Source: Tritrichomonas musculus (lineage: Eukaryota > Parabasalia > Tritrichomonadida > Tritrichomonadidae). From it: a DNA stretch of 64,000 bases. Positions within the stretch are counted from its first letter, which is position 1; each line of letters starts with the position of its first letter. The stretch lies in contig JAPFFF010000038.1 in the NCBI GenBank assembly GCA_039105265.1, positions 496,001-560,000 on the forward strand, written 5' to 3'. Shown here one piece after another: positions 28,201 to 38,421 of this stretch. Below the pieces are notes generated by a model that saw only the letters and a list, made by a program, of their open reading frames with translations, had not been told where the DNA came from and did no database searches. Both the position numbers and the translations under genes were made by a program.

Positions 28201-30424
28201 GAAGCTTGGGAAAATTGATTAATGAATCTGGATTCTTGTTGATAAAGTCTTGAATCAGAGAGATAATCGATGAGATTGATAAATAATGTAAAAGTGGGTG
28301 CCATTCTGAACTATCTGTCAAATGAAATTGGGTTCCATTCTTCGTTGTAATTCTTGAAGCAAAACTTTGTAAATCTTCGCAGAATGTATCATCATTTAAT
28401 ACTTTGTTGTACCAAACGGAATTAATTTCTTCCATACTCAAATTACTAACCATAAGTCTGGATATAACAGCAAGACGACGCATTGTAAAAAAGTTGTTCT
28501 CTGAACATAAGGTATCAAAAATCAAGCATGAAATGAAATGGAATATGGTGAAAAGAAGAAGTCGTTTCTGATTATCATCAAGATCATCATCATTTTGGGA
28601 GAAAAATCCATATGTTGAAATGATCATTAAATAGAAATCGTCTATATCATTTGTCAGTTTAAGAAGATTCTGTAGAAGTGCAAATATTGGTACATATTTG
28701 TATTTGATATTCTTTTTAAACTTAAATGAATGCATCGCTGTTATGGCACTAGAAGAATTACGAATAAATAATTGAAAATCACTCAAATCCGACACTGCAC
28801 ACCATCGGAGAGGAATGAGAGCCCATTTCTTAATAAAACCTTCGACATCATCTGTAACTTCACTAATATAATCATATAATGATTTCTTATCTTTCAGGTT
28901 TAAGCAAACAAATGCCAAAATATGAGTAGGAAATGATTGTGCAAATTGTACATTCCTATCTAAAACACTGTGGCAATAAACTTTATCACCATTATTAACG
29001 TTTGACTTCATACTCGTCTCTTTTTTATTAATATTTTGATCATCTGTTTCTCCTTTTGATGATGGCCTAATTAATCTTATTTGGGTTAATAGATTACCTG
29101 CATTATTTTTGTTTCCAGTATGATTTGTTTCTTTATCAATTGATTGATATATTGGGGAATCAAAAAAATCTTTGAGAATTTCGAGCGGTTTTGTAGTATA
29201 AATTTCATTCGAATTAATTTTGCTAACAAGCTGAAATAGATCAAAATAAATTGAGAACATTGCGCTTTGTACCTTTTTGGGATCATTGAGCTTATCTCCA
29301 AAAACACGTGTTAAAGGAAATGAAAATTCCTTAATAATTAATGTCTCAGCTAAATCTTCAACAAATTTGATGATACTCGGGTTTGTATTGTCAAAGACTT
29401 TTAAAGCTGACTTAAATACGCTTAACATCTTATTGAAAGCAGAATAACGGCGTGAGTTTTCATTGTATTCTTTGCTCATTTGTGAAAAATTGTAGGATAG
29501 CATTAATCGAATTGATTCATTACAAACTTGGCTCCAATCTAATTGAGATTCGCGTATCAATTTTTGAACTGTGAAAGTTGTTGTAGCATGAAAAGTGAAT
29601 CCAAATAATTGATTAGCAGCTGATAATGGTGGAATGCTTGTATCTTTATTATCAAGGGCTATTTGATTATTGATCCAGATAAATCTTGGAAAATCTCGTA
29701 AAAATGATAGAGAAAAATATGATCTAAATACTTCATCATTCGTTAAGGTGCCTAGTAACTTTAGAAGTTTGGTCATTTCATTTTTTTCAAAACCTAAACA
29801 ATGTACATATAAATCTACGAATTCAAATGATTCACGAAGCGCTATACATACACATCTTCTTGTTGCATCTCCAAGAGAAACGATTTTCAGAAGCCAGTCG
29901 GTGATATTCATAAATGATTGTTTGTTGAATGAAGCATAATCAAGATAATAGAAGAATGCTGCTTTCGAAATAGCTATTAATTTGATTCTCGTTTCTTTGT
30001 CTAGTTGTGTTAATTCTGGGTTTGGTTCTGGACCCGGATGATCGCAGCAAAAACCGGATTTGGACCATAAAATTGGATCACCGCAATCACATGTTCCATT
30101 TGAAGAATGCGTTAAAAAAACCTTATGGCCTTGGTGATTTCCTTTAAGGAAGCAATGAACGCAAATGCAACAGTTTCTACTTTTTTGGCAATCCCCACAA
30201 TGAACTGTTAATGTGGGTTTCATCCATGAAGCCTGACATGTGCATTTTTTTAATGTTTTTTGAAGTCGATCGAGATATTCGTTAAAAGTTAAGATATCTT
30301 TTTCATCACTAAGAAGGATTGATTCAAAAGTATTAATACCATCAGTTGGATTAAATTCAATTTCTTCAATAATTTTTTGCTTTAAATTTTCGATTTCTTC
30401 TTTTTCATTTTGATCGGTTTCCAT
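25277..30424 (-). CDS. UBR1/UBR2-type N-recognin E3 ubiquitin ligase
   Basis: The protein has 1715 residues from the ATG at 30424 (METDQNEKEE); the frame extends 16 codons upstream without an ATG. The UBR box lies at about 60-131: CTCQASW, then VHCGDCQ, CCICVHCFLKGNHQGH, TCDCGDP and GFCCDHPG, giving the full Cys/His set that binds basic N-terminal residues. A RING-H2-like finger is at about 935-1050 (CSVCHLES ... CLHPIHSKCIQKSHFTCPTDRCPRN). A C-terminal helical cap domain ends NLVKWPDLRIP. This order matches UBR1/UBR2, the E3 of the Arg/N-degron pathway. Insertions include an acidic run near 1230 (EEEEQNETEDDGDADEDE) and about eight 12-residue NENQQPN-type repeats at about 1388-1512. The 3' half of the gene is far richer in G+C than the 5' half. 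Confidence 0.93.
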   Translation of the reverse strand: METDQNEKEEIENLKQKIIEEIEFNPTDGINTFESILLSDEKDILTFNEYLDRLQKTLKKCTCQASWMKPTLTVHCGDCQKSRNCCICVHCFLKGNHQGHKVFLTHSSNGTCDCGDPILWSKSGFCCDHPGPEPNPELTQLDKETRIKLIAISKAAFFYYLDYASFNKQSFMNITDWLLKIVSLGDATRRCVCIALRESFEFVDLYVHCLGFEKNEMTKLLKLLGTLTNDEVFRSYFSLSFLRDFPRFIWINNQIALDNKDTSIPPLSAANQLFGFTFHATTTFTVQKLIRESQLDWSQVCNESIRLMLSYNFSQMSKEYNENSRRYSAFNKMLSVFKSALKVFDNTNPSIIKFVEDLAETLIIKEFSFPLTRVFGDKLNDPKKVQSAMFSIYFDLFQLVSKINSNEIYTTKPLEILKDFFDSPIYQSIDKETNHTGNKNNAGNLLTQIRLIRPSSKGETDDQNINKKETSMKSNVNNGDKVYCHSVLDRNVQFAQSFPTHILAFVCLNLKDKKSLYDYISEVTDDVEGFIKKWALIPLRWCAVSDLSDFQLFIRNSSSAITAMHSFKFKKNIKYKYVPIFALLQNLLKLTNDIDDFYLMIISTYGFFSQNDDDLDDNQKRLLLFTIFHFISCLIFDTLCSENNFFTMRRLAVISRLMVSNLSMEEINSVWYNKVLNDDTFCEDLQSFASRITTKNGTQFHLTDSSEWHPLLHYLSISSIISLIQDFINKNPDSLINFPKLPQGSERFLFSPILWALEYHILSHNASKDYPIIHQLIFNVLIITSNNSERYYADNFVGNSDPSDTFLVANDFTNLASQLKNLTFTQFLRMKIIYLHGHKSASFVQLDQEGLSMIDQIKSFGNIGVTVLQRMNFGEIVAMTSSEDSLLKQEEMQKKNRVRANKLKQQIMSSFSAKQKSFKSTISQIEEDTEKVQNFECSVCHLESTDDCFVLPALIFKSPLSSYIKWRFRKATLIDSSENDSNRSDGNINDLSEVPESFELFTAVKICLHPIHSKCIQKSHFTCPTDRCPRNASLPIIGGTFDYKEITDQTVLKALKKFVTQAYLDDVKYAVFSLASELEVLEMRHRSNPGCLDNITTQSTLRNVYLCIWHMMHTKAEKTLAEEEFVRRRLIVSKAIKNEILGTSFDDEFGLTWSQLKDQNGLYKKLPDIEDNLTISENVNNIMSVLIPLKKADKNDSDVKSIEKKMSPHNQNNRIQRNMNDAIRIIINRLNEEEEQNETEDDGDADEDEIDVESESDDVDELLDLGFEMYFNEKGKLDRRKRIFLSPLMKYILLAMARDEEQEGDRSIDMKRFISGSLLPQTVVQSDIEFRKDAEEGENSGERPENDILFNDFDTIRDLSTDYKMLQFMRCAAIFDHFSRNLKITENLTDRSNTTTNENQQPNTNSNSNENQQPNTNSNSNENQQPNINSNSNENQQPNINSNSNENQQPNTNSNSNENQQPNTNSNLNENQQPNTNSNLNENQQPNINLNLKQQENLNLNLDLNQGPNIDSNRFSLGLSLARRDGKNDEFIDWDVILSPSRLRRHYGIEDDDDATGGEHHCEMTLPMFSFIEVPKNYLDFIHPPFSAPILTTDEGNLAICLLTGKIVTMPSNAPALSNDKVKLAHFLKRTFKGSYSAIMHLNGNTASQVIVTDLEFNLILQLQPFYVDKFGDKDIGIRRGSLLYLSDSKREEIIDNFLSGAWTNLVKWPDLRIP
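25960..26260 (-). repeat. In-frame 36-bp tandem repeat (NENQQPN[T/I]NSNS) inside the UBR gene
   Basis: About eight near-identical 36-bp units encode a 12-residue Asn/Gln/Ser-rich repeat. The period is a multiple of three, so copy-number change keeps the frame. The repeat is A+T-rich and interrupts an otherwise G+C-rich half of the gene, which suggests later expansion. Confidence 0.9.
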
Positions 30425-30534
30425 TAGGATAATGCTTCGTTTTTTGAATTTAAATTCTGAGTATTTTCTCAATTTTTTTTCTGAGTATTAAGAAATATGG
30501 ATTGAATTTATTTTTATGAATTTGAGATCTATCT

Positions 30535-31020
30535 ATATATAGGTTTGTTATTCTCCCATTCTCGAGATCGATAATTGATTGACTTTTTGATATCGATACA
30601 AAAATATGCACAGATTTTCGGAATCGATTTCAGATATCGAAAATTTTTTTTCTCTGCTTTTGATATCAAAATTTTCAATTAAACTTTTTGATAAATATAT
30701 GATCGTAATTTAATCTCAAATATTTCATAAAAAAGAATGTATTTTTTGATTTTAATCTTAAAATAAACATCAATGCTTTCTATTATTTATTTTTAAATAT
30801 TTTAAAATCACAAATACCAATTATAAAAAAAGATTAATCTGTTTGAGATCTCGAGATCTCGGTAATTGTTATCAAGCTTACAATTGTTTTTATATCACAT
30901 TTCATATCTGATATCTTGATAATCGATAATCTCGATATCAGATTTTTAAACTGATTATCGAGTATCAGATGAAAAAAAGTGACGTTTTTGATATCGATTC
31001 TCAAAATAACAAGTCTAGCT
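30535..31020. repeat. Cluster of short palindromes (GATATC / ATCGAT / CTCGAG words)
   Basis: This stretch holds a perfect 16-bp palindrome at 30845-30860 (GAGATCTCGAGATCTC). It also holds an imperfect 34-bp palindrome at about 30908-30941 that begins CTGATAT and ends ATATCAG, and many more GATATCGA/TCGATATC words. The density is far above the surrounding DNA. The function is unknown; it lies immediately 5' of the UBR gene. Confidence 0.6.
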
Positions 31021-31034
31021 ACATATTTCTACTA

Positions 31035-31157
31035 AACTGGTACGCAAATATTCGAACTTTATCGTACTATTCAATTCATTGATTTTTGAAAATAATCAAT
31101 TCAATATTTGAAAAGTTCATTCAAATTTGAATCGTCCGAAAATTATCGTACCAGTTT
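31035..31157. mobile_element. Tiny TA-flanked MITE
   Basis: Terminal inverted repeats start AACTGGTACG and end CGTACCAGTT, with further imperfect pairing inward (ATTCG-AAC against the same region). Both ends are flanked by TA, as expected for Tc1/mariner-type target duplication. It is 123 bp long and non-coding. Confidence 0.55.
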
Positions 31158-31501
31158 ATATATTTGACACGTTTTTTACGGGTGAACACAAATGGCCATT
31201 CAATTTTTTGAATACTATGATATCGGGCAGAGTTGTAATATGATTTGAGAATATTTCTCAAAATTCAATGAAAATTGAGATATAAGTCCCAAATTTTTTG
31301 GTAGATTTTATATTACGCACTTTTTTGATTTTTTATATTCAATTTTTTCCCTTCAAAAATTATAATTTTTGTCAAAATAAAAGTTCACAAAAAGTTATAT
31401 TACCAGTATAACTGCTGTCTTTTTTAATTTCTGAAAAAAAAATAAAACAATAAACTAAAAGCTTTCAATTTACAAGGTCGGCCTTATGGCAGTTTATTAA
31501 A

Positions 31502-33466
31502 ATGCAGTGCAGCTTATGCTTTATTGAATTCAGGACATCAACATTTCTTGAAGATTGCTTTGTAGGTACACATCCTCTACACAGCTTCGAAATAACTCCT
31601 CAAAATATAGAATGGAATTATTCAATATTATCATGCTTTATCAATAACTTTTACCAGTTTAAAAAAGATGATAATCATCCTTTTATCACAGGAGTTACAG
31701 GAAAAGATTATCATACAAAGTTCATTTTTAGATCTATTGCTTTCCCTCAAGCTTATTTTGTTATTCAAATTGGTTGTAAAATAAGTGTTCATGCAAATAT
31801 TGACTTTATTAGACTTTATTTTACTGAACATGAATCTTTTTATCATTCTTTTTTGGCGGGATGGAATAGAATTAGAAAAAATCTAAAATATCAAAAACAT
31901 ATTTTTTTTAATTATTACATACAAAATCCAAATGATGGAACGCGATATTTATTTTTACACAAACCTTTGGTTTTTTGTATTCAACAAGATTTTTCAGATA
32001 TTTTCAGATATTTCTGCAAAAAAATACAATTATCAGGACTTCCGATAAATGATGATACATTTTCAATTAGAGAATTCATCGAAGAATTCATACCAACAAA
32101 AAAAGAAAAAACAATTAATTCTTTAGAATTATTAAAACAAAATTTAAATGGATTTTTACATTTAATTATTCAAAAGTCACCGATAAAAAAAAGATTAGCT
32201 AAAATTTCATATCAAGGCGAAAAATACTACGTTATAGGTGGAATTTTTGTTCTGCCATTTTCGAATTCAATTTTAACCGATAATTCAGAAATTGTAAATG
32301 GCCTTTTGTTGGACACTACTTGGCGTGTCCTTCCTTACTATGTAACCAGTATTTTAATGGCAAGTTCGATGAATGGTGGCTTGCCACTTTCCTTTTCTTT
32401 TGGCTTTTCAGAAAATGTCGAGATATACCAAAATCATTTCAACGCATTTCAAAATCTTTTTCATATTGATTTAAAACAATATACATTTGAAAGTGATCAA
32501 GGTCCTGCCCTTAAGTCGTTATTTTTAGATAATCATATTCAGCATGTATTTTGTTTTAGGCATTTAATGGTGAATTTAAAATTAAATCCAATTTCTTTCG
32601 CTCTAAATGTTATATTAAAGTGTACAACTCTTTTTGAACTTAACAATGCTTTTATCCATTATTCGAAAATTTTTTCAGAAATTACAGATCAAAATTTAAT
32701 TACTTTACGTGATAAACTTCTCAAAAAAGTCGGTTTAATCTTTACTGATAATACAATTATTATTAATGACCAAAAGAAATGGGAAAAAATTGCATTAATT
32801 GAGAGAATCAATCTCAATATGCCATCAACAACTAATTCTCTTGAATCTTGTCATGGCCATTTAAACCAAAAGACCAAAAGAAGAAAAAATTTTTGGTCTT
32901 CTTTATATGATGTATCAGCAAGATTATTACATAAAATCCACAATTTTCAAAAAGAAATAGAGCATAATTTTTATTATAATAAAAGGAAGACGTTTAATCA
33001 CTTAAATGCACTACTTTTAGGAAATAGGATAAATCAAGAAATTACTTTCTATAATACAACAGTCGACTCTTGCCGATGTTCAGAAAACAAATTACTTTCT
33101 TCAAATTTTCATTTAGATATTCCTTGTTGCCATAGAATTTTTCTTGGATTTGAATTCCCAGATTGTCCTCAAATAAAACTCAATTTAAATTCACAACCCT
33201 CAGAATTAATTGTAGATTATGTTACAATTCAAAGCGAAACAAGAACACAACAATATCAATCAATTGAGACGCAAGATAAAAATTTTGCAATCGATATGAT
33301 CAAACGATTTGGTCATATAAAAGAAAAAGACAGAGAAAAAATTGTCCAATATGTCAATACTCATTATCAAATTCAAGATAAAGAAATTTTTATAAATGGC
33401 CGCCCAAGCTCAATACTGACTTTAATTCACAATGGAATTATTCATTTACATCAAACAATAGCATAA
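31502..33466 (+). CDS. MULE (Mutator-like) transposase with SWIM finger
   Basis: The protein has 654 residues with no stop or frameshift. The DDE catalytic core is D270 in LLLDTTWRVLP, D332 in ESDQGPALKS and E448 in TTNSLESCHGHLNQ. The MULE-typical C-x-x-H motif between D2 and E is at C351/H354 (VFCFRHLM). A SWIM zinc finger follows: C524-x-C526 (CRC) and C542-x-H544 (PCCH). The N-terminus starts MQCSLCFIEF and may hold another Cys-based element. It is expected to cut and paste the flanking element through its inverted repeats. It differs clearly from the 780-residue transposase at 51820, so two MULE lineages are present. The intact frame suggests recent activity. Confidence 0.88.
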   Translation: MQCSLCFIEFRTSTFLEDCFVGTHPLHSFEITPQNIEWNYSILSCFINNFYQFKKDDNHPFITGVTGKDYHTKFIFRSIAFPQAYFVIQIGCKISVHANIDFIRLYFTEHESFYHSFLAGWNRIRKNLKYQKHIFFNYYIQNPNDGTRYLFLHKPLVFCIQQDFSDIFRYFCKKIQLSGLPINDDTFSIREFIEEFIPTKKEKTINSLELLKQNLNGFLHLIIQKSPIKKRLAKISYQGEKYYVIGGIFVLPFSNSILTDNSEIVNGLLLDTTWRVLPYYVTSILMASSMNGGLPLSFSFGFSENVEIYQNHFNAFQNLFHIDLKQYTFESDQGPALKSLFLDNHIQHVFCFRHLMVNLKLNPISFALNVILKCTTLFELNNAFIHYSKIFSEITDQNLITLRDKLLKKVGLIFTDNTIIINDQKKWEKIALIERINLNMPSTTNSLESCHGHLNQKTKRRKNFWSSLYDVSARLLHKIHNFQKEIEHNFYYNKRKTFNHLNALLLGNRINQEITFYNTTVDSCRCSENKLLSSNFHLDIPCCHRIFLGFEFPDCPQIKLNLNSQPSELIVDYVTIQSETRTQQYQSIETQDKNFAIDMIKRFGHIKEKDREKIVQYVNTHYQIQDKEIFINGRPSSILTLIHNGIIHLHQTIA

Positions 33467-33710
33467 TTTGAAAAATATCTACATTTTCATTTTTATATCT
33501 TTTTTTTCCTTCTTTATTTATATGAATTTATCATATCTCGCATTAAAAGTCAATGGTTTTAATTAATGTAGCTATTTTTTTTTTTTTTAATTCAGAATGA
33601 CAGAATAATTATACTAATTAAAACAAAAATAGTTTAAATTTTAAAGAATAAAAAACATATGACAGGATAATAAAAAAGCGTATTATAATTTTACTGCACC
33701 ACTTTTAATT

Positions 33711-34985
33711 TCATATCTCACATAATCATTTGGAATGATTTTTTTATTTTAATCATAGCTACATTAAAACCAATTCTCATTTTATTTAAAAATATATACA
33801 TCGAATTTGGAAGTAAAAATTAAAGTGTTTTTTCTGAAGATCCGAAATATTAACAACATCTTTATTTAAAAAAATTATTTAATTTGCAATATTATACTAA
33901 TTTAAATGCATTTCGCTTATTATTATGCTTAATTTTTCTATCTAATTTCCGAAATCATATCTCATATAATCATTTGGAATGATTTTTTTATTTTAACTAT
34001 AGCGAAACCAATTCTCATTTTATTTAAAAATATATACATCGAATTTGGAAGTAAAAATTAAAGTGTTTTTTCTGAAGATCCGAAATATTAACAACATCTT
34101 TATTTAAAAAAATTATTTAATTTGCAATATTATACTAATTTAAATCATTTCGCTTATTATTATGCTTAATTTTTCTATCTAATTTCCGAAATCATATCTC
34201 ACATAATCATTTAGAATGATTTTTTTATTTTAATCATAGCTACATTAAAACCAATTCTCATTTTATTTAAAAATATATACATCGAATTTGGAAGTAAAAA
34301 TTAAAGTGTTTTTTCTGAAGATCCGAAATATTAACAACATCTTTATTTAAAAAAATTATTTAATTTGCAATATTATACTAATTTAAATGCATTTCGCTTA
34401 TTATTATGCTTAATTTTTCTATCTAATTTCCGAAATCATATCTCATATAATCATTTGGAATGATTTTTTTATTTTAACTATAGCGAAACCAATTCTCATT
34501 TTATTTAAAAATATATACATCGAATTTGGAAGTAAAAATTAAAGTGTTTTTTCTGAAGATCCGAAATATTAACAACATCTTTATTTAAAAAAATTATTTA
34601 ATTTGCAATATTATACTAATTTAAATCATTTCGCTTATTATTATGCTTAATTTTTCTATCTAATTTCCGAAATCATATCTCACATAATCATTTAGAATGA
34701 TTTTTTTATTTTAATCATAGCTACATTAAAACCAATTCTCATTTTATTTAAAAATATATACATCGAATTTGGAAGTAAAAATTAAAGTGTTTTTTCTGAA
34801 GATCCGAAATATTAACAACATTTTTATTTAAAAAAATTATTTAATTTGCAATATTATACTAATTTAAATGCATTTCGCTTATTATTATGCTTAATTTTTC
34901 TATCTAATTTCCGAAATCATATCTCATATAATCATTTGGAATGATTTTTTTATTTTAATCATAGCGAAACATATTTTCATTTATT
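33711..34985. repeat. Satellite with alternating 244/237-bp monomers (481-bp higher-order unit)
   Basis: The word TCATATCTCA recurs at 33711, 33955, 34192, 34436, 34673 and 34917, giving spacings of 244, 237, 244, 237 and 244. Two monomer types alternate. One carries ACATAATCATTTAGAAT or TTGGAAT with TCATAGCTACATTAAAACC. The other carries ATATAATCATTTGGAAT with CTATAGCGAAACC, which is shorter. The array thus evolved as dimers. It lies inside MULE 1, between the transposase gene and the right terminal repeat. Confidence 0.92.
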
Positions 34986-35180
34986 TTAAAAATGGAAGCA
35001 CACAAAGGATACATCTTCTTTTATATTGTCTAAAGAAAAAAAGATATCTACTATTCAAAAAAAGAATTTTGTGAGAAAAAAATTGAGAGCAAAAAATCAT
35101 GTAAATGATCATTTTTTGAGAGGAAAAAATTGAATACAAAAAATCTAAAAAGTGCATGGAAAAAAATCTACCAATTTTTT

Positions 35181-36578
35181 GAATTAATTGAAATTATTAA
35201 ATAAATTTTTAAGATAAAAAACGATTAATTTTTTTTTATAGATTCTAATATTCAATAAAAATATTAATTTTTTGAATATAAATGCAGATTCATGTAATTA
35301 TATATATATTATTAAAATTATATTTTTATTTTAATAAGATATTTATTCAAATTTTATCAAAATAAAAATAGATTAATATAAAAAGAGAGATATGGTTATA
35401 AATTGACCTTATAATGTTATTTTTATGTATTTTAATATAATAACAAAGGATTACATTAGATTTATTTATTAATTTGTTATTTATTTTTATATATATAATT
35501 TATTTAAAAATTATATTAAATGTATATATATAATTGATCAAGAAATATATATAATAAATAATACATACTTTCAATGATATTCAATTTTCAATAATTAGCA
35601 TGAAAATAATTTATTGAAATTCTAATCGTCTAACGAGTAAATTGTGAGTTTTTCCTTCAAATAATTTGAAAGAATTGAATCTATCGTTCGAATTTTTTTG
35701 GCGAGGTTCGTTTTCTCGCCAAATACCTGATAAATAATATTTTTGATAAATAATTGTTAATATATAATACTATTTTTTTTTCCAATCTAAAATTTTGGAG
35801 TTGAAATTGAGTTCTATTTACGAATATTTCATTTTTAAAAAATACATTATTTTTTACTGAACAAATAACTGATTTGCTATTAATAAACATCAAATGATTT
35901 ATCCATTTAATTTATTTAATTACTATTAATTTTTTCAGAATGATTTAAATTTGATTTTTCATATACTGCTTTAATAGCACTTTTTATTATTATTATATAT
36001 TATAAAATAATGTTATTATTTATATTCAAATGTTTAATTGTTTATATATTGTTTTTTTTATGAGTTATATATAAATTATTGACTTCAAAAAAATATCTCA
36101 ATTAATTTGAATAATCTCATAGAATCGGTCAGACTGATATCGGGGAAAGTAGCATAGAAAACCATACAAATTATCAAAAAATGACGATAAAGGATTGAGA
36201 AAAAAACGTTTATTATAAATAAAGGGAATAATAAATACTCTTTTCATGATTAACCAGCATCATTCCTTTCAAGATTAAACAACCATACAGCATCAGCCTT
36301 GTTAGCAGCCAATAAGGCTTATTTACAGCCAAGATATGGTGTAATACATTGGAATATATCCGAATTATTAACCTTACTACGTTCTTTTCGGCTCAATTAT
36401 ATCATATATGAAAATGAAATCGCTTAGAATAGATAAAAAAAAAATTGGCCGAAAGTTTTGGCATAAAATTTTGTAATTATGTTATTTATATAATAAAAAA
36501 CAAAATATTACTTTTTCATTAAATTTGGCTCCTGGAATTTTTTAAAAATATAAGATCATTATATGATCCAATTCTACA
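35181..36578. other. A+T-rich spacer, no gene supported
   Basis: This spacer is dominated by TATA and T/A runs. The short frame at 35681-35893 (-) has no coding character. Positions 36240-36360 are less A+T-rich (cattcctttcaagatt ... cagccaagatatggtg) and may be a worn gene or transposon fragment, but no frame stays open. Confidence 0.45.
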
Positions 36579-36886
36579 TAGGTGGGCCACTTTTTTTTTG
36601 ACTTTAAAATAGTTCTTTTTTTCTTCGAATTTTAAGAATTATTCAGCAATTTCATAATATATATTTATATAACACATATATGATAGGATGCAGTTGTTAA
36701 ATTAAGTTTAGAACTAATATTCATCAACTTTTTTTTTAATACATGATATGCAATATCACAAGTTCAAATGAATTAAAATACATATTTCTATTATTTTATG
36801 ATATTATCTATGTCATACATCAAGAATGATCTGGAAATAATATAAAATAATTAATAGATTTCTCTAAAAAGTTAAAATAAAAGGTA

Positions 36887-38421
36887 CCCCGTAAAATATT
36901 GAATTTTTAGAATTGCGGGGACGATAGAAATAAACGTATAGTGACAACTTAACTTTTTCTATAAGTAGTGAAAAATCCATAAAAGTGACAAATTAATTTT
37001 TTATTAGATGTATTTATTTTTTTTTCTAATTTATAGGTTAAGAGCTTTTCTGTATCAAACTATTTCACTTAAACTAATATGCTTATAATTGAAACCAAGG
37101 CAGCAGAGTTCATTTTCCACTGCAGCAAATGGCGATATCTCAAAACTCAGTAGAAAAGAATCCGGCTCATGTCACACGCATTAAAGCATTCCCACAGAAA
37201 GATCCTCAATTCCGCGAGAGCTTTGCTCACTTTTTTTCCACTGCAGCAAATGGCGATATCTCAAAGCTCAGTAGAAAAGAATCCGGCTCATGTCACACGC
37301 ATTAAAGCATTCCCGCGGAAAGATCCTCAATTCCGCGAGAGCTTTGCTCACTTTTTTTCCACTGCAGCAAATGATGATATATCAAGATTCATTAAAAAAA
37401 AATAAAAATATTTTAATATATGATTTTATTATTACCTTTAGTTGAATGATGACTTTTAATAATACTTATCATCATATCTTTTAGAAATGAAATCATCATA
37501 TATGATTTATTATTCACATTTCATCATTATTAAAATTTTATGTCAACCTTTTTAAATAATTTCTTATATAAATAAAATATTAAATCAAAATATATTAAAA
37601 GATATTAAAATATCTGTTTGCATAATCAAATATATCTACATTATATCGGTGTAATTTTTCAAAAGGATTAAACTTTTTCTGTACTATTATAAAAAGCATT
37701 CAAAAAACTAAAACTAAAAATTCTTTATATTTTCTTTTTTTAATAATATAAATGATAAATATATTTATAAATAAAACTAACTGCATATTCAAAATATTCA
37801 AAAAAATTGAAAATCAAAAAATATCAAAATGATCATTTTGGTGAGAAATAAAATAAATAGTTTTATCTAATGTTTAAAAAGAACACGCCAATTATAACAA
37901 AACTTGTCAATCTTATTGCTTATAATTGACTGTATATCTGAAAAAATTCAGATATTTAATTGATTTTTTTGAAACTCAATACAGAAAAAAAGTTCTTTTC
38001 ACTTTTTACATATAAATATCAATTATACTAGTCAAATTATCAATACTTTAATAAAGAAGAAATGGCCGATTTCAAAGCGGGAGAAAAATATTCAAAATTC
38101 AATTATATTTTTAAAATTAAACAATTATTCAAATGTCATATATTTATTCCTCATGAAATAAAAAAAAATTATTTTTTATGGCAATAGCTCAATTTTGTTT
38201 TCACAATGAGATAAATCCAAAATATATGAAAAAAAATCGATTTAACGTACATAAACGTATGAAAAATATAACCACATAAACTTTTTCAAAACGAAAACTT
38301 TTTAAATACAAAAAATTAAATTCAATTAGACCATTCAAATTTATTTTTTATCAATAAATTGAGAGTTTTTATTAATTGACATTTTATCCCCGCAATTCTA
38401 AAAATTCAATATTTTACGGGG
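36887..38421. mobile_element. Nested TA-target element with 35-bp TIRs (1.5 kb, non-autonomous)
   Basis: Near-perfect terminal inverted repeats begin CCCCGTAAAATATTGAATTT at the left and match the complement at the right, continuing through GAATTGCGGGG. TA flanks both ends, fitting Tc1/mariner-type insertion. No transposase frame is present. It carries the 121-bp tandem repeats at 37078-37388. Confidence 0.75.
37078..37388. repeat. 121-bp tandem repeat (about 2.5 copies), ankyrin-like gene scrap
   Basis: The word CCACTGCAGCAAATGG begins at 37117 and 37238, and its 3'-diverged form (CCACTGCAGCAAATGA) begins at 37359, so the period is 121. It is much richer in G+C than its surroundings. One frame reads STAANGDISKLSRKES, like the first helix of an ankyrin repeat, but the period is not a multiple of three and the frame closes. 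It looks like captured and amplified host gene DNA. Confidence 0.8.

Larger units (their letters stand above)
30425..31291. other. Upstream region of the UBR gene with palindrome cluster; border of the transposon-rich half
   Basis: No coding frame was seen. The segment contains the dense self-complementary cluster at 30535-31020 and a small TA MITE at 31035-31157. Beyond it every gene-like frame belongs to, or lies within, a mobile element. Confidence 0.6.
31300..35172. mobile_element. MULE-type DNA transposon 1 (3.9 kb), probably autonomous
   Basis: Imperfect terminal inverted repeats of about 62 bp begin GGTAGATTTT at the left and end AAAATCTACC at the right. Corresponding inner blocks such as GCACTTTTT-GATTTTTT and ATTCAATTTTTTCC are found in both. 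An 8-bp direct repeat AATTTTTT flanks both ends (31292-31299 and 35173-35180); it is low in complexity, so the support is moderate. Inside are one MULE transposase gene (31502-33466) and, 3' to it, a higher-order satellite (33711-34985). Confidence 0.72.
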
